Shown: positions 26,311 to 34,897 of the stretch, in pieces | Layout of the letters: each line of letters opens with the position of its first letter | Position numbering within the stretch: the stretch's first letter is position 1 | Origin: Candidatus Latescibacterota bacterium | GTDB lineage: Bacteria; Latescibacterota; UBA2968; UBA8231 | Length of the DNA stretch: 64,000 bases | Direction: 5' to 3' | Assembly: GCA_022827835.1 (NCBI GenBank) | Contig: JAJEIO010000049.1 | Span: 186,001-250,000, forward strand | Made by a program: the position numbers and the translations under genes | The notes under the pieces: model-generated | The model's database searches: none | Told to the model about the DNA's origin: nothing | The model's input: the letters and a program-made list of their open reading frames with translations, nothing else

Positions 26311-26391
26311 AAATTAGGAATTGAGAATTAGCCGCCCGTACTCCCAGCAGGTTGCAAACGGCGACTAATTCTTAATTCTCAATTCCTAATT
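26311..26391. repeat. Inverted repeat of AATTAGGAATTGAGAATTA
   Basis: A 19-bp arm (26312-26330) has its perfect reverse complement at 26373-26391, around a 42-bp GC-rich loop. The same words border the low-GC island at 54966-55021 and 56342-56367. It lies upstream of the aldo/keto reductase gene at 26409 and could fold as a hairpin in RNA. It belongs to a dispersed repeat family in this genome. Confidence 0.8.
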
Positions 26392-26408
26392 CCTACGGAG
26401 TAGCTGTT

Positions 26409-27302
26409 ATGACTACCGCCTCCATAGACATAGCACCCCTGCCGCAAGTTACCTTCGGCAAAACCGGCGAACGCGTCCCCTTGCTCGGCTTGGGCACGGC
26501 CCCCGGAGGCTTTGGCCTAGCCGACGCGGATGCCATTGCGCTTTTTGAACGGGCCATTGATCTCGGCGTTACCTACATCGACACAGCCCCCGGCTATGAC
26601 CACGCCCAGAGTCAGCTTGCCCAGATCGTCCCCCATTGCCGACGCGAGCTATTCTTGGTCAGCAAGGCCCACACGGCCCACTACCAAGAGGCGCTCGACA
26701 TCATCGAAAAGAGCTTGGACACCTTGGGCACCGATCATTTGGACCTGGTGTACGTCCACTCGCTGGGGCATTTAGACGTGGAACAAGTGCTGGCCAAAGA
26801 CGGTGCGCTCGCCGGCTTGCGCGAAGCGCAGCGGCGCGGTTGGACTCGCTATATCGGCATCACCGCTCACCACGCGCCGTGGAAATCCGCCAAGGTCCTG
26901 CGCGAAGTTGAGATCGACGCCTGCATGTTTGCCCTCAGCTTCGCCGACTGTCACATCTACAACTTTGAGGAGGTGGTCCTGCCCTTGGCTCGCGCCCAGA
27001 ACGCCGCCGTCGCTGCGATGAAGGTGTACGGCGGTGCCATCGACATGGAGTACGAAACGACCCGCCCCTCGGAGCTGACCAATAGCGGCTTTGACGATCA
27101 TGAGCGGGCGTTGCGCTACGCCTTGGGATTGCCGGGGGTGAGTCTGGCAGTCATTGGAATGTATAACGAAGAGGAATTAGTGCAGAATATCGAATGGGTG
27201 CGGCGCTATGCGCCGTTGGACGCTGGCGAACAACAGGCACTGCTAGCGCAGGGGCGGGATATAGCCCGTCAATGGGGGCCGCATTACGGGTCGGTGGAGT
27301 GA
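26409..27302 (+). CDS. Aldo/keto reductase (second)
   Basis: 297 residues. TYIDTAPGYDHAQSQLAQIV (about 57-76) has the Asp/Tyr pair, ELFLVSKAHT the Lys, and LVYVHSLGHLDVEQ the His. The C-terminal residues that grip NADPH are less typical than in the reductase at 21421. The N-terminal QVTFGKTGERVPLLGLGTAP is classic. It is followed after 27 bp by an enolase-superfamily dehydratase, so both likely work in one sugar pathway. Confidence 0.88.
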   Translation: MTTASIDIAPLPQVTFGKTGERVPLLGLGTAPGGFGLADADAIALFERAIDLGVTYIDTAPGYDHAQSQLAQIVPHCRRELFLVSKAHTAHYQEALDIIEKSLDTLGTDHLDLVYVHSLGHLDVEQVLAKDGALAGLREAQRRGWTRYIGITAHHAPWKSAKVLREVEIDACMFALSFADCHIYNFEEVVLPLARAQNAAVAAMKVYGGAIDMEYETTRPSELTNSGFDDHERALRYALGLPGVSLAVIGMYNEEELVQNIEWVRRYAPLDAGEQQALLAQGRDIARQWGPHYGSVE

Positions 27303-27329
27303 GCAATATAAAACATCAACGGGGAATTT

Positions 27330-28463
27330 ATGAAAATTACCAAGATCAAATCCTTTGTTGGATCGAGCGGCTATTTTTTTGTCAAAGTAGAAACCGATGC
27401 GGGCATCTACGGTCTCGGCGAAGGGGGATTGAGACGGCGTGCCCTCGCCTTGGCCGAAGTCATTCGCTCTTTTGAGCCGTTTCTCATCGGTGCAGATCCG
27501 TTCCAAATTGAACATCTGTGGCAAGTGATGTTTCGCGGTGGCTTCTTCCCTGGCGGTGTCGTTCAGTCCGCCGCAGTGAGTGCCGTGGATATCGCGCTCT
27601 GGGACATCAAAGGGAAAGCACTCAATGTGCCTGTGTACGAGCTTTTAGGTGGACGCACGAGGGACAAGGTCGTCTGCTATCCGCACAATGGCGGCGGCAC
27701 GATTGATGCCCTCGTCGAGAGTTGTCGCCAAACCCATGCGGCCGGTTGGAAATTCGTCCGCTGGGGTTTGGCCGATGGTGCAGACAAAGGGACATTTGAA
27801 CCCAGACGCGCTATTCAGCACGGTGTTGAGCAGGTGGAGGCCGTGCGCAATGCACTAGGCGATCAGGTCAACATGTTAGTTGACGTGCATACCCGTCTCG
27901 ACCCGGCGGATAGCCTCGATTTCTGCAACCGGGTTGCTCCCTACAATCCGTTTTTCATTGAAGATCCGCTGCGCAGTGAAAACCCAGCCAGTCTCAGGCG
28001 GCTGCGCCAACAGACCTCCGTCCCGCTTGCCGTCGGCGAACAATTTGATAGCAAGTGGACCTTTAGAGAAGCCATTGAGGAGGACCTGATGGATTACTGC
28101 CGCGTTGACTTGTGCATCGCCGGTGGATTGACCGAGGCGCGCAAAATTGCCGGGTGGTGCGAAACGCATTACATCTATCTGGCACCGCACAACCCGCTCG
28201 GGCCGGTTTCCACCGCTGCCTGCTTACATCTCTGTTTAGCATCTTCACTCGTCGGCGTTCAGGAACTTCCGCGTGCGCCGATGTCTTCACTCACCGATGA
28301 GTTTCCGGTGCAGGTGCCGTTTGAATCTGGGTACCTCTTGCCTCCCGAAGGCCCCGGTCTCGGTATTGAATTCAACGAGGCCGCGCTCGATGCCGTGTCA
28401 ACGCAGGACTATGGACCACCCACCGGCTATCTGCGCGATGATGGGTCTTATACGAATTGGTAG
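27330..28463 (+). CDS. Mandelate racemase/muconate lactonizing enzyme family (sugar-acid dehydratase-like)
   Basis: 377 residues. N-terminal capping domain (ITKIKSFVGSSGYFFVKVET), then a TIM barrel. The metal ligands are Asp in LVDVHTRLDP, Glu in FFIEDPLRSENP and Glu in PLAVGEQFDSKW. The catalytic His is in LAPHNPLGPVSTAA. This order fits the acid-sugar dehydratases (galactonate or mannonate dehydratase-like). A KxK base is not obvious (WKFVRWG). It dehydrates sugar acids; the exact substrate is unknown. Confidence 0.88.
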   Translation: MKITKIKSFVGSSGYFFVKVETDAGIYGLGEGGLRRRALALAEVIRSFEPFLIGADPFQIEHLWQVMFRGGFFPGGVVQSAAVSAVDIALWDIKGKALNVPVYELLGGRTRDKVVCYPHNGGGTIDALVESCRQTHAAGWKFVRWGLADGADKGTFEPRRAIQHGVEQVEAVRNALGDQVNMLVDVHTRLDPADSLDFCNRVAPYNPFFIEDPLRSENPASLRRLRQQTSVPLAVGEQFDSKWTFREAIEEDLMDYCRVDLCIAGGLTEARKIAGWCETHYIYLAPHNPLGPVSTAACLHLCLASSLVGVQELPRAPMSSLTDEFPVQVPFESGYLLPPEGPGLGIEFNEAALDAVSTQDYGPPTGYLRDDGSYTNW

Positions 28464-28525
28464 GGATTAAAGGGTGGAACTACGGGCTGGTGGAATGGGA
28501 CTTTTATCCTTGAGGAGACGATATA

Positions 28526-28828
28526 ATGACAAGCCAAGATATAGATATACCTATAGAGTCAATCAATGTATTATGCCAACGCTATCAGGTGCGGGAGCTT
28601 GCGCTTTTCGGATCGGCTCTTGGGGATAGTTTCGGCCCAGACAGTGACCTCGATTTTCTGGTGGAATTTCAACCAGAAGCACAAGTAGGCTTTATGAAGC
28701 TAGCCAAAATGCAGAGAGAATTTTCGGCTGTACTTAACCGGAAGGTAGATTTAGTACCCAAGGGAGGACTGAAGCCAAAAATACGCCAAGCGATAATTTC
28801 TAGCGCAGAAGTACTCTATGCGTCGTGA
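28526..28828 (+). CDS. MNT nucleotidyltransferase (antitoxin-like)
   Basis: 100 residues. ELALFGSALGDSFGPDSDLD (about 27-46) is the GS...DxD motif. GAGGAG precedes ATG 28526. It is followed by an overlapping start for a HepT-like toxin that is broken (see 28818). The composition is more AT-rich than neighbouring genes, suggesting a recent arrival. MNT proteins neutralise HepT ribonucleases, in studied cases by AMPylation. Confidence 0.85.
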   Translation: MTSQDIDIPIESINVLCQRYQVRELALFGSALGDSFGPDSDLDFLVEFQPEAQVGFMKLAKMQREFSAVLNRKVDLVPKGGLKPKIRQAIISSAEVLYAS

Positions 28829-29083
28829 AGAACTATATCTTACCGACATGGTAGAAGCTGCGGATGCCATCAGTCAATTTCTCCTTGGTGTCGAGCAGGA
28901 TGCCTTTTCCCAAAATGATCTCTTACGCAGCGCTGTCCTACAAAAGTTAACGCCGTTCACGCCTACTTTGCAGTAGATTGGTCTATTGTTTGGGTAACAG
29001 CAACGAAAGATGTTCCAGAACTGAGGAGTAAAATTGCTCTTACTCTTGCTGAAGAATACTCCGATGAAGAATCATCAGTTTGA
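28818..29083 (+). pseudogene. hepT-like HEPN toxin with internal deletion and frameshift
   Basis: The first part (MRREELYLTDMVEAADAISQ to LLRSAVLQKL) is the start of a HepT ribonuclease. It then runs out of frame to TAG. In another frame the sequence resumes HAYFAVDWSIVWVTATKDVP and ends SDEESSV with TGA, which is the normal C-terminus. The gap removes the middle third, including the Arg of the R-x4-6-H ribonuclease site. The toxin is therefore dead while its MNT partner at 28526 is intact. Confidence 0.85.
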
Positions 29084-29100
29084 ACTGCCCCCCATTTTGA

Positions 29101-29160
29101 ATGGACCGCATAGAGCCAATCAATGTATTATGCCGGTGCTATCAGGTGCGAGCCCTTGCG
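29101..29160 (+). pseudogene. Fragment of a second MNT gene
   Basis: These 60 bp match 28551-28607 of the MNT gene at about 85% (IEPINVLCRCYQVRALA versus IESINVLCQRYQVRELA). The copy stops before the GSxxRG motif and runs into the end of the transporter gene on the other strand. It shows that a second MNT/HEPN module once stood beside the first. Confidence 0.75.
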
Positions 29161-30035
29161 CCCCTTTGCTGGTAGAGCAGGCCGGCGACGATGAGCACAA
29201 GCCCCGCTAGGGTCGCCCAGCGAATTGCCTCTCCCAAGACAAAGTGAATCAGCACTAGGGAGCAGAACGGGGAAATGAAGATCAGGTTGCCGACTTTGGA
29301 GGTGTTTTCCGCGTAGCGCAGTGCCCACTGCCACAGGACATACGTGATCCCCATCTCAAAAAGGCCGATGTAAGCCGCCCCCAACAAACCCGGCCAAGCG
29401 GGTGCCCGCCACTGTCCCATCAGCAGGACACAGCCGAGCGTCAGCGGCAGCGACAGAGCAAAATTGAGGAAGAGCCGCACCACGGGATCGCGCCTGTCGC
29501 GGATGTTGTAGATCCAATAGAAAGCCCATACCACTGTGCTGCCCAGCGCCAAGGCCACGCCGAGTGGATCGGAAAAGCGCAAGGTCCAGATTTCGCCGCG
29601 CGTGGAGATGACTAGCACACCGGCGTAACAGATCAGGCCCGCGGTCAGGTCGCGCCGACCGATTCGCTGTCCCAATAGTGGAATCGAGAGCCAAGTCAGA
29701 GTGAGAGCCCAAGTATAATTGAGCGCCTGCGCCTCTTGGGCAGGTAGAAGCTGGTAGGCTTTGAAGAGGATCAGATAGTAGAGCAGGGGATTTAACGCAC
29801 CCAGCGTCAGCGAGCGGGCGTAGTCAGTTGGTCGGCTCCTGAGCACCTGTCCCACTTTCCCCTGCGCGACGAGTAGCACCCCCAAGGCCAATGTCGAAGT
29901 GCCGCTAGCCCAAAACAGCAGTTCGGCAAAGTCCATGTAGCGGAGGGTGAGCTTGAACGCCGACGCTACGGTTGACCACAGCAGCACTGAGGCCAATCCG
30001 CAGAGATAGGCCCTTTTCTGGTCGGCAACCACCAC
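29142..30035 (-). CDS. EamA/DMT-family membrane transporter (second)
   Basis: 297 residues from GTG 30035; the longer frame upstream overlaps the sulfatase gene and is not used. About ten transmembrane helices in two EamA halves are present (first half YLCGLASVLLWSTVASAFK, second starting near LTAGLICYAGVLVIS with FSDPLGVALALGSTVVWAFYW). It is a likely metabolite exporter in the inner membrane. It follows the sulfatase by 11 bp, so they are one operon. Its end overlaps the MNT fragment on the other strand. Confidence 0.8.
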   Translation of the reverse strand: MVVADQKRAYLCGLASVLLWSTVASAFKLTLRYMDFAELLFWASGTSTLALGVLLVAQGKVGQVLRSRPTDYARSLTLGALNPLLYYLILFKAYQLLPAQEAQALNYTWALTLTWLSIPLLGQRIGRRDLTAGLICYAGVLVISTRGEIWTLRFSDPLGVALALGSTVVWAFYWIYNIRDRRDPVVRLFLNFALSLPLTLGCVLLMGQWRAPAWPGLLGAAYIGLFEMGITYVLWQWALRYAENTSKVGNLIFISPFCSLVLIHFVLGEAIRWATLAGLVLIVAGLLYQQRGARART

Positions 30036-30046
30036 TGCGCACTCCG

Positions 30047-31432
30047 CTAAAACTGCGTAACCTGCTTGGGGCCAATATCCACGGCTTGGGCCAGTGCGTC
30101 GAAGTTTTGTTTCAGCAGCGCGAAGCGCACGTCTGCGTAGGAGGGATCGTCCCAGCGGTTGTCGAACTCGCCTGGGTCTTCCTGCAAGTCGAACAGTTCG
30201 CCTTGGGCGCGGTCGTGGTAGCAGACCAGTTTGTAGCGCTGGTCGCGGATCATCGTGCCGTAGGTGCCTTGGAGATGCTCCCGACCCGGTGCGTCTGGAT
30301 TTAGGGCGCGGTAGTACTCGCTGCGGACGTAGGCGCGGTGCGTCTGGGTTTGGCCGGTCAGCAGCGGCCACAGCGAGCGTCCCTGCATTCTTTCAGGCGC
30401 GGGGACTTCGGCCAGTTCCAGTAAGGTCGGGGCAATGTCCATCAGCTCGACTAGCGCATTGCAGACGCGGCCCTCCTGTACGCGTCCCGGCCAGGAGCAG
30501 ATCAAGGGTACTCGCACCAAGCACTCGTAAAACCGGCACCCCTTGCCCACGAGTTGGTGATCGCCCAACAGCTCGCCGTGATCCGACGTGAAAATCACGA
30601 GGGTGTTCTCGCGCTGGCCGCTTTCTTCTAGAGCTTGGATCATGCGTCCTACATTGTCGTCGATCAATTCGATCATGGCGTAGTACGCCGCCATGACTTC
30701 CTTGGCTTGATCCAAGCTGATGGACGCGGCTCCGTCCACCGGCCCGAGTTGCACATGGGCCTGGAGGTCCTTTTCGCTCCACAGCGGATCGGGCAGGGCT
30801 GCTGGATCATAGCGATCCAAGTACTCTTGTGGCGGGTCGAAGGGCGCGTGTGGGTCGAACATGTTGACGCTCATCAGCCAAGGCGTGGTGCGCTCATCAC
30901 GCATAAACTCAATGGCCTTGTCTGCGCACCAAGTGGTCTGGTGCAGCGCAGGCGGCATCTGGGCTGGATCCTCGCGCAGTTCGGCTAAGGTGCGCCCTTG
31001 GGTGCGGACCCAATCGGCGTACGCGTGGCCTTCGGGCCACTGGTCGCGCGAGTCGTGGCTCCAGTGGAAGACGCGATAGCCGTCGTCGCCGCGCGGCTCG
31101 ATCCGGCCGTGCGCGCCGGCTAGGTGCAGCTTGCCGGCCAGTCCGCAGTCGTAGGACGCAGCGTCGGTTAGCAGCTTGGTGACCAACGGGGCCGCGCCCG
31201 CCCAGTAGGCATTGCCATTGGTGCAGCCGTGGACGCTGCTCGGATACATGCCGGTGAGGAAGCTGGCGCGGCTGGGGGTGCAGATCGGGCTTTGGCAGAA
31301 GGCGTGGGTGAATGCGGTGCCTTCGCCGACGAGGCGGTCGATATTCGGCGTGCGGATGTGCTCGTTGCCCAGCGCGCCGATCGTATCGTAGCGCTGCTGG
31401 TCGGTGCAGATCCAGAGAATGTTCGGACGCAT
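30047..31432 (-). CDS. Cys-type sulfatase (first)
   Basis: 461 residues from ATG 31432, which starts MRPNILWICTDQQRYDTIGA with the Asp metal ligand; the frame begins five codons earlier. CTPSR at about 51-55 is the sulfatase signature where Cys becomes formylglycine, needing an anaerobic or aerobic maturase. Later VIFTSDHGELLGDH is the other metal site. No signal peptide is visible, so it could be cytoplasmic and act on small sulfated sugars, or it could be exported by an unseen route. Co-transcribed with a DMT transporter. Confidence 0.9.
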   Translation of the reverse strand: MRPNILWICTDQQRYDTIGALGNEHIRTPNIDRLVGEGTAFTHAFCQSPICTPSRASFLTGMYPSSVHGCTNGNAYWAGAAPLVTKLLTDAASYDCGLAGKLHLAGAHGRIEPRGDDGYRVFHWSHDSRDQWPEGHAYADWVRTQGRTLAELREDPAQMPPALHQTTWCADKAIEFMRDERTTPWLMSVNMFDPHAPFDPPQEYLDRYDPAALPDPLWSEKDLQAHVQLGPVDGAASISLDQAKEVMAAYYAMIELIDDNVGRMIQALEESGQRENTLVIFTSDHGELLGDHQLVGKGCRFYECLVRVPLICSWPGRVQEGRVCNALVELMDIAPTLLELAEVPAPERMQGRSLWPLLTGQTQTHRAYVRSEYYRALNPDAPGREHLQGTYGTMIRDQRYKLVCYHDRAQGELFDLQEDPGEFDNRWDDPSYADVRFALLKQNFDALAQAVDIGPKQVTQF

Positions 31433-31482
31433 GATTCGGTCTCCCATCGGGTATAGGCGTGGTTCCGTATATTTACCCTAAT

Positions 31483-32478
31483 ATGTCCAACGCTATCAAT
31501 GCCCTCGTTCTCATCTTCGCTCTCGCCGGATCGACTGTGGCCGACGATACGGAGGTCCGCGGCATCACCATCTCCACGCACGGCATTGGCCGCGACTGGG
31601 GTAGTGACGCCATCGTGCCGACCATGGAGGACATTCGCGCTGTCGGTGCCAACTGGGTGGCGATCCACCCCTACGCCAGCATCCGCGCCGACGGCTCACT
31701 CCGGTGGTCGGACATCGATCCAGACGACCCGCCAGCCCATATCGTCCGCCCCATCCGCGAGGCCCATCGCTTGGGATTGCGCATCTACATCAAGCCTCAT
31801 ATCGCCTATTGGCGCTCGCCTTTTTCTTGGCGGGGCGAAATCACCTTTACCCGCGCTGAGGATTGGCAGCGGTTTTGGCGGGACTATCGGGAGTGGATCG
31901 CGCTGTTGGCCACTGTCTGCCGGGAGGCCGACGGCTTTGTCGTCGGCACTGAGTTGGACCGCATGCTGACCTTTGAGGAAGAATGGCGCGCGCTCATTCC
32001 CGAGGTGCGCCAGCGCACCGACGCGCCGCTGACATACGCGGCCAATTGGACTGACTACCGCCAAGTTCCTTTCTGGGATGCTCTCGATGTCATCGGCATT
32101 CAGGCTTATTTCCCCCTCACTGACGATCCCGACTACGACGAAGAAGATATCCGCGCTGGCTGGGCAGAGCGCATGGGGGAACTGCGGGCCTTTGGCGAGC
32201 TACACAACCGCAACATCCTCTTCACTGAGCTGGGCTACAACCAGTCGCACCAAGCGCCGATTGCGCCGTGGGCATATCCGGTGGATGGCAAGGACGCGCT
32301 TCCCGTCCAAGTGGCCTGCATGCGCGCCGCGCTTGACGCCATCGCCGCTGAGCCGCGCGTGGTTGGTGCCTTGCTGTGGAAGTGGTTTCCGCATCCGCGC
32401 CCGGTCGGCCGCAACTTCCAGCTAGCGATTCCGCCGATCAAACGCGTGATTGCCGAGGCATGGCTCAACCCGCGATAA
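31483..32478 (+). CDS. Secreted GH113-like TIM-barrel glycoside hydrolase
   Basis: 331 residues with a signal peptide (MSNAINALVLIFALAGSTVA). The barrel starts VRGITISTHGIGRDW, with NWVAIHPYASIR. The acid/base Glu is likely in GFVVGTELDRM and the nucleophile in ILFTELGYNQ, on strands 4 and 7 as in clan GH-A. Similar proteins are assigned to GH113 (beta-mannanases and relatives). It would cleave beta-linked polysaccharide outside the cytoplasm. Its end overlaps the convergent oxidoreductase gene by 14 nt. Confidence 0.78.
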   Translation: MSNAINALVLIFALAGSTVADDTEVRGITISTHGIGRDWGSDAIVPTMEDIRAVGANWVAIHPYASIRADGSLRWSDIDPDDPPAHIVRPIREAHRLGLRIYIKPHIAYWRSPFSWRGEITFTRAEDWQRFWRDYREWIALLATVCREADGFVVGTELDRMLTFEEEWRALIPEVRQRTDAPLTYAANWTDYRQVPFWDALDVIGIQAYFPLTDDPDYDEEDIRAGWAERMGELRAFGELHNRNILFTELGYNQSHQAPIAPWAYPVDGKDALPVQVACMRAALDAIAAEPRVVGALLWKWFPHPRPVGRNFQLAIPPIKRVIAEAWLNPR

Positions 32479-33460
32479 GCCCGGTCCCGCGCAGCAAGGT
32501 TTCTTGCACGAGGAGTTCGTGGTCGAGCGAGCGGTCTGGCCCGTGTTCGCCTTTGAGCACCCTTATAAGGGACGCCAATTCGAGTTCGTAAAGTCCCTGC
32601 CGCGAAATTCCCGTAAAATGCACCATCTGCTCGCCCTGCGTATAACCATCGGCGGCTTCGGTCAGACAGAGCCGGATGGTGTGGCCCGGCTCAAAAGGCT
32701 CAAGCAAAATCGCGCTGCCGCGCTCGCCATAGACCTCAAAGCGCCGCGCCATCGGCTGCGGCTCCATCGCCGCAATATCGACCCAAGCCATAGCCCGCTC
32801 GTATTCAAAGACGCCGAGCGTGTTGTCCTGAAACGCGGGCACGACGCCGGTGTCGTTGCGCAGAAAAGTCGTCACCTTGTCCGGCCGCCCTAAAATCCAC
32901 ACCACTTGATCGAGCATGTGCCCAGCTAGATCGTAGAAGATGCCGCCGTGGTGCCCGGCGGCGATTACTTCGCGCCCGGCCACGGTGATGTTGGTGGACA
33001 TGTGGGCACGCACTGAATAGACATTGCCCAGAAACCCCGACCGCGCCCACTCCGCGATTTGGTTGAAACCGGGATGGTAGCGCAGCATAAAGCCCATTTG
33101 CACTTGCAGATTGGCGGCTCGCGCCTCTGCGACGACTCGCTGCCACTGCGCCCAATCGTCCCCGGCTGGCTTGTCGTACCACACGTGCTTGCCAGCTTGG
33201 ACAATGCGCTCGGTCTGGTCCAAGCTCTCGTCGTTGCGGCCCTCGGAGGCGATGGCGACAATGGAGCTATCGCCGAGCAGTTCCTCCTCGCTGTCCAAGA
33301 AGCGGACCTGCCGGTAGAGTTCGTCGTCTGCGACTTGCTGGCGGCGCTCGGCGTCGGGTTCGTACAGGCCGACGACTTCGACCTCGGGGTTGTCGAGCAT
33401 TGCCTTGAGTTTGCCAGCGGCGTGACCGTGCTTAGTGCCGTATTGCGCCATGCGGATCAT
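32465..33460 (-). CDS. Gfo/Idh/MocA-family oxidoreductase
   Basis: 331 residues. MIRMAQYGTKHGHAAGK is the start, although the Rossmann GxGxxG is degenerate (YGTKHGHAAG). VWYDKPAGDDWAQWQRVVAE has the conserved Lys-Pro of the family (about 93-95), and GGIFYDLAGHMLDQVVWILG (about 168-187) supplies the late Asp/His site. The C-terminal alpha/beta domain completes the fold. It oxidises or reduces a sugar or inositol with NAD(P). The substrate is unknown; carbohydrate genes surround it. Confidence 0.88.
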   Translation of the reverse strand: MIRMAQYGTKHGHAAGKLKAMLDNPEVEVVGLYEPDAERRQQVADDELYRQVRFLDSEEELLGDSSIVAIASEGRNDESLDQTERIVQAGKHVWYDKPAGDDWAQWQRVVAEARAANLQVQMGFMLRYHPGFNQIAEWARSGFLGNVYSVRAHMSTNITVAGREVIAAGHHGGIFYDLAGHMLDQVVWILGRPDKVTTFLRNDTGVVPAFQDNTLGVFEYERAMAWVDIAAMEPQPMARRFEVYGERGSAILLEPFEPGHTIRLCLTEAADGYTQGEQMVHFTGISRQGLYELELASLIRVLKGEHGPDRSLDHELLVQETLLRGTGLIAG

Positions 33461-33559
33461 GGGATCTCCTCGCGGGAAAATGCGTTGTGATTGCGTTGGG
33501 ATGGGACTGATTTGGCTTTCAATGGAAATCCTAAAACGATTTTGCTAAGCAACCTTACT

Positions 33560-33808
33560 CTAGTGGAGAAGCTCCCAATGCCAGTCCGATCCAGTTGGCA
33601 TCTGGCCATCCACCCGCTTAGCAATAGTCTGGAATACGTTTTCCACACCGTTGTAGAACGAATGGAGAACACCCGCTAATGCAGTTAATTCAACGAGATT
33701 GGGTTCATTGATACTAGTCTCAGATAGCAATGTGCGATACTCAAGAAAAAGGCTCTCGATCTGCTGCAATTCTCGCTCAATGTGGGCCTGAGCACGATCA
33801 TCCAACAT
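33560..33808 (-). pseudogene. C-terminally truncated HepT-like toxin (82 aa)
   Basis: The first part of a HEPN protein: ALAGVLHSFYNGVENVFQ (about 43-60) and TGSDWHWELLH at the end, after which a TAG stop follows. Full members continue for about 60-70 residues that include the R-x4-6-H ribonuclease site. Those residues are not found in any frame downstream. The start overlaps the MNT gene by 11 nt. A functional short form cannot be excluded, but loss of toxicity is likely. Confidence 0.7.
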
Positions 33809-34094
33809 GGATCATGCCCGCTTCGCGTTCGAGAAAGGCCGTTAAATCTGGGTCTGCATCCAAGTCGATTAGGTCAGCGGAGCGACGCAGTTCGATGAGT
33901 AGTCTCCCCTGCAATTTGAAAAACTGTTTCGCCGGACAGCCGCGGACGGCAAAGTCGATATCTGAGCCGGGCCGTACGCGTCCCTCTGCTACGGAGCCGA
34001 ATACATACACCTGCTGACAGCCTGCCTCTTTGAGGATCGCCACTCCGCGGGCCACATCGCGCTTAATGCTGTCTGGAACGTTCTGTAAGCTCAC
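33798..34094 (-). CDS. MNT nucleotidyltransferase (third)
   Basis: 98 residues. VYVFGSVAEGRVRPGSDIDF (about 29-48) carries GS-x-x-x-G...DxD. It overlaps the truncated HepT frame downstream by 11 nt, the standard MNT-then-HEPN order. It probably was the antitoxin of this pair. Neighbours are sugar genes unrelated to it. Confidence 0.83.
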   Translation of the reverse strand: MSLQNVPDSIKRDVARGVAILKEAGCQQVYVFGSVAEGRVRPGSDIDFAVRGCPAKQFFKLQGRLLIELRRSADLIDLDADPDLTAFLEREAGMIHVG

Positions 34095-34123
34095 TACTCT
34101 ACGACTCCTTACTCAATTCCATA

Positions 34124-34891
34124 TCAGCGACCCATCCACCCGCCATCGACTATCACGACGGCTCCATGCACGTAGTCAGCGGCCCGCGACGACAGCCATA
34201 CCACCGCGCCTTTTAAGTCGTCCGGTGTGCCCCACCGGCCCGCTGGAATTCTCACTAGTAGCTGTTCGTTGCGCACGGGGTCGTCGCGCAGGGCCTGATT
34301 GTTGTCGGTGGCGATATAGCCGGGGGCAATGGCATTGACGTTGACTCCGCGACCGGCCCATTCGTTGGCCAGCGCCATGGTCAACTGCCCGATCCCGCCC
34401 TTGGCCGCGGCATAGCCCGGCACTGTGATCCCGCCTTGGAAGGTCAGCACCGAAGCGGTGAAGACGATCTTGCCTCGGCCGCGGGACAGCATCTGTTTGC
34501 CAAATTCTCGCGCCAACACGAACTGCGCGTTTAAGTTGACCTCGATGACGTGATCCCAGTCTTCGTCTCCATGTTCCTCAGCCGGAGCGCGCCGAATCGT
34601 ACCGGCGTTGTTGATGAGGATGTCGATTGGGCCGACTTCGGCGTTGACCTGCTCGACGAAGGCGCGGACCGCCTCCCGGTCGCTGAAATCGCAGGCATAG
34701 CCCGTGAAGCGCTTGCCGCGCTCGGCAATGTCTTGGCCTACCTCGGAGTCTGCTTCCAGCGAGGCGCTGACGCCGACGATATCCGCGCCTGCCTCGGCCA
34801 ATGCTTGCGCGAATCCGCGCCCGATGCCTCGGCGGCACCCGGTGACGAGGGCCGTCTGGCCGTCGAGCTTAAAAAGGTCCAAGATGCTCAT
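34124..34891 (-). CDS. SDR oxidoreductase, KduD/gluconate dehydrogenase-like
   Basis: 255 residues. FKLDGQTALVTGCRRGIGRG (about 7-26) is the NAD(P) loop TGxxxGIG; NNAG is at about 93-96; the catalytic triad lies in S...YAAAK (about 146-164). The best-fitting relatives are 2-deoxy-D-gluconate 3-dehydrogenase KduD (RIPAGRWGTPDDLKGAVVWL, GWMGR ending). Last gene of a six-gene operon after the alcohol dehydrogenase (6-bp gap). With uxuA at 46850 it suggests uronate use, although the name is not secure. Confidence 0.85.
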   Translation of the reverse strand: MSILDLFKLDGQTALVTGCRRGIGRGFAQALAEAGADIVGVSASLEADSEVGQDIAERGKRFTGYACDFSDREAVRAFVEQVNAEVGPIDILINNAGTIRRAPAEEHGDEDWDHVIEVNLNAQFVLAREFGKQMLSRGRGKIVFTASVLTFQGGITVPGYAAAKGGIGQLTMALANEWAGRGVNVNAIAPGYIATDNNQALRDDPVRNEQLLVRIPAGRWGTPDDLKGAVVWLSSRAADYVHGAVVIVDGGWMGR

Positions 34892-34897
34892 TCTATA

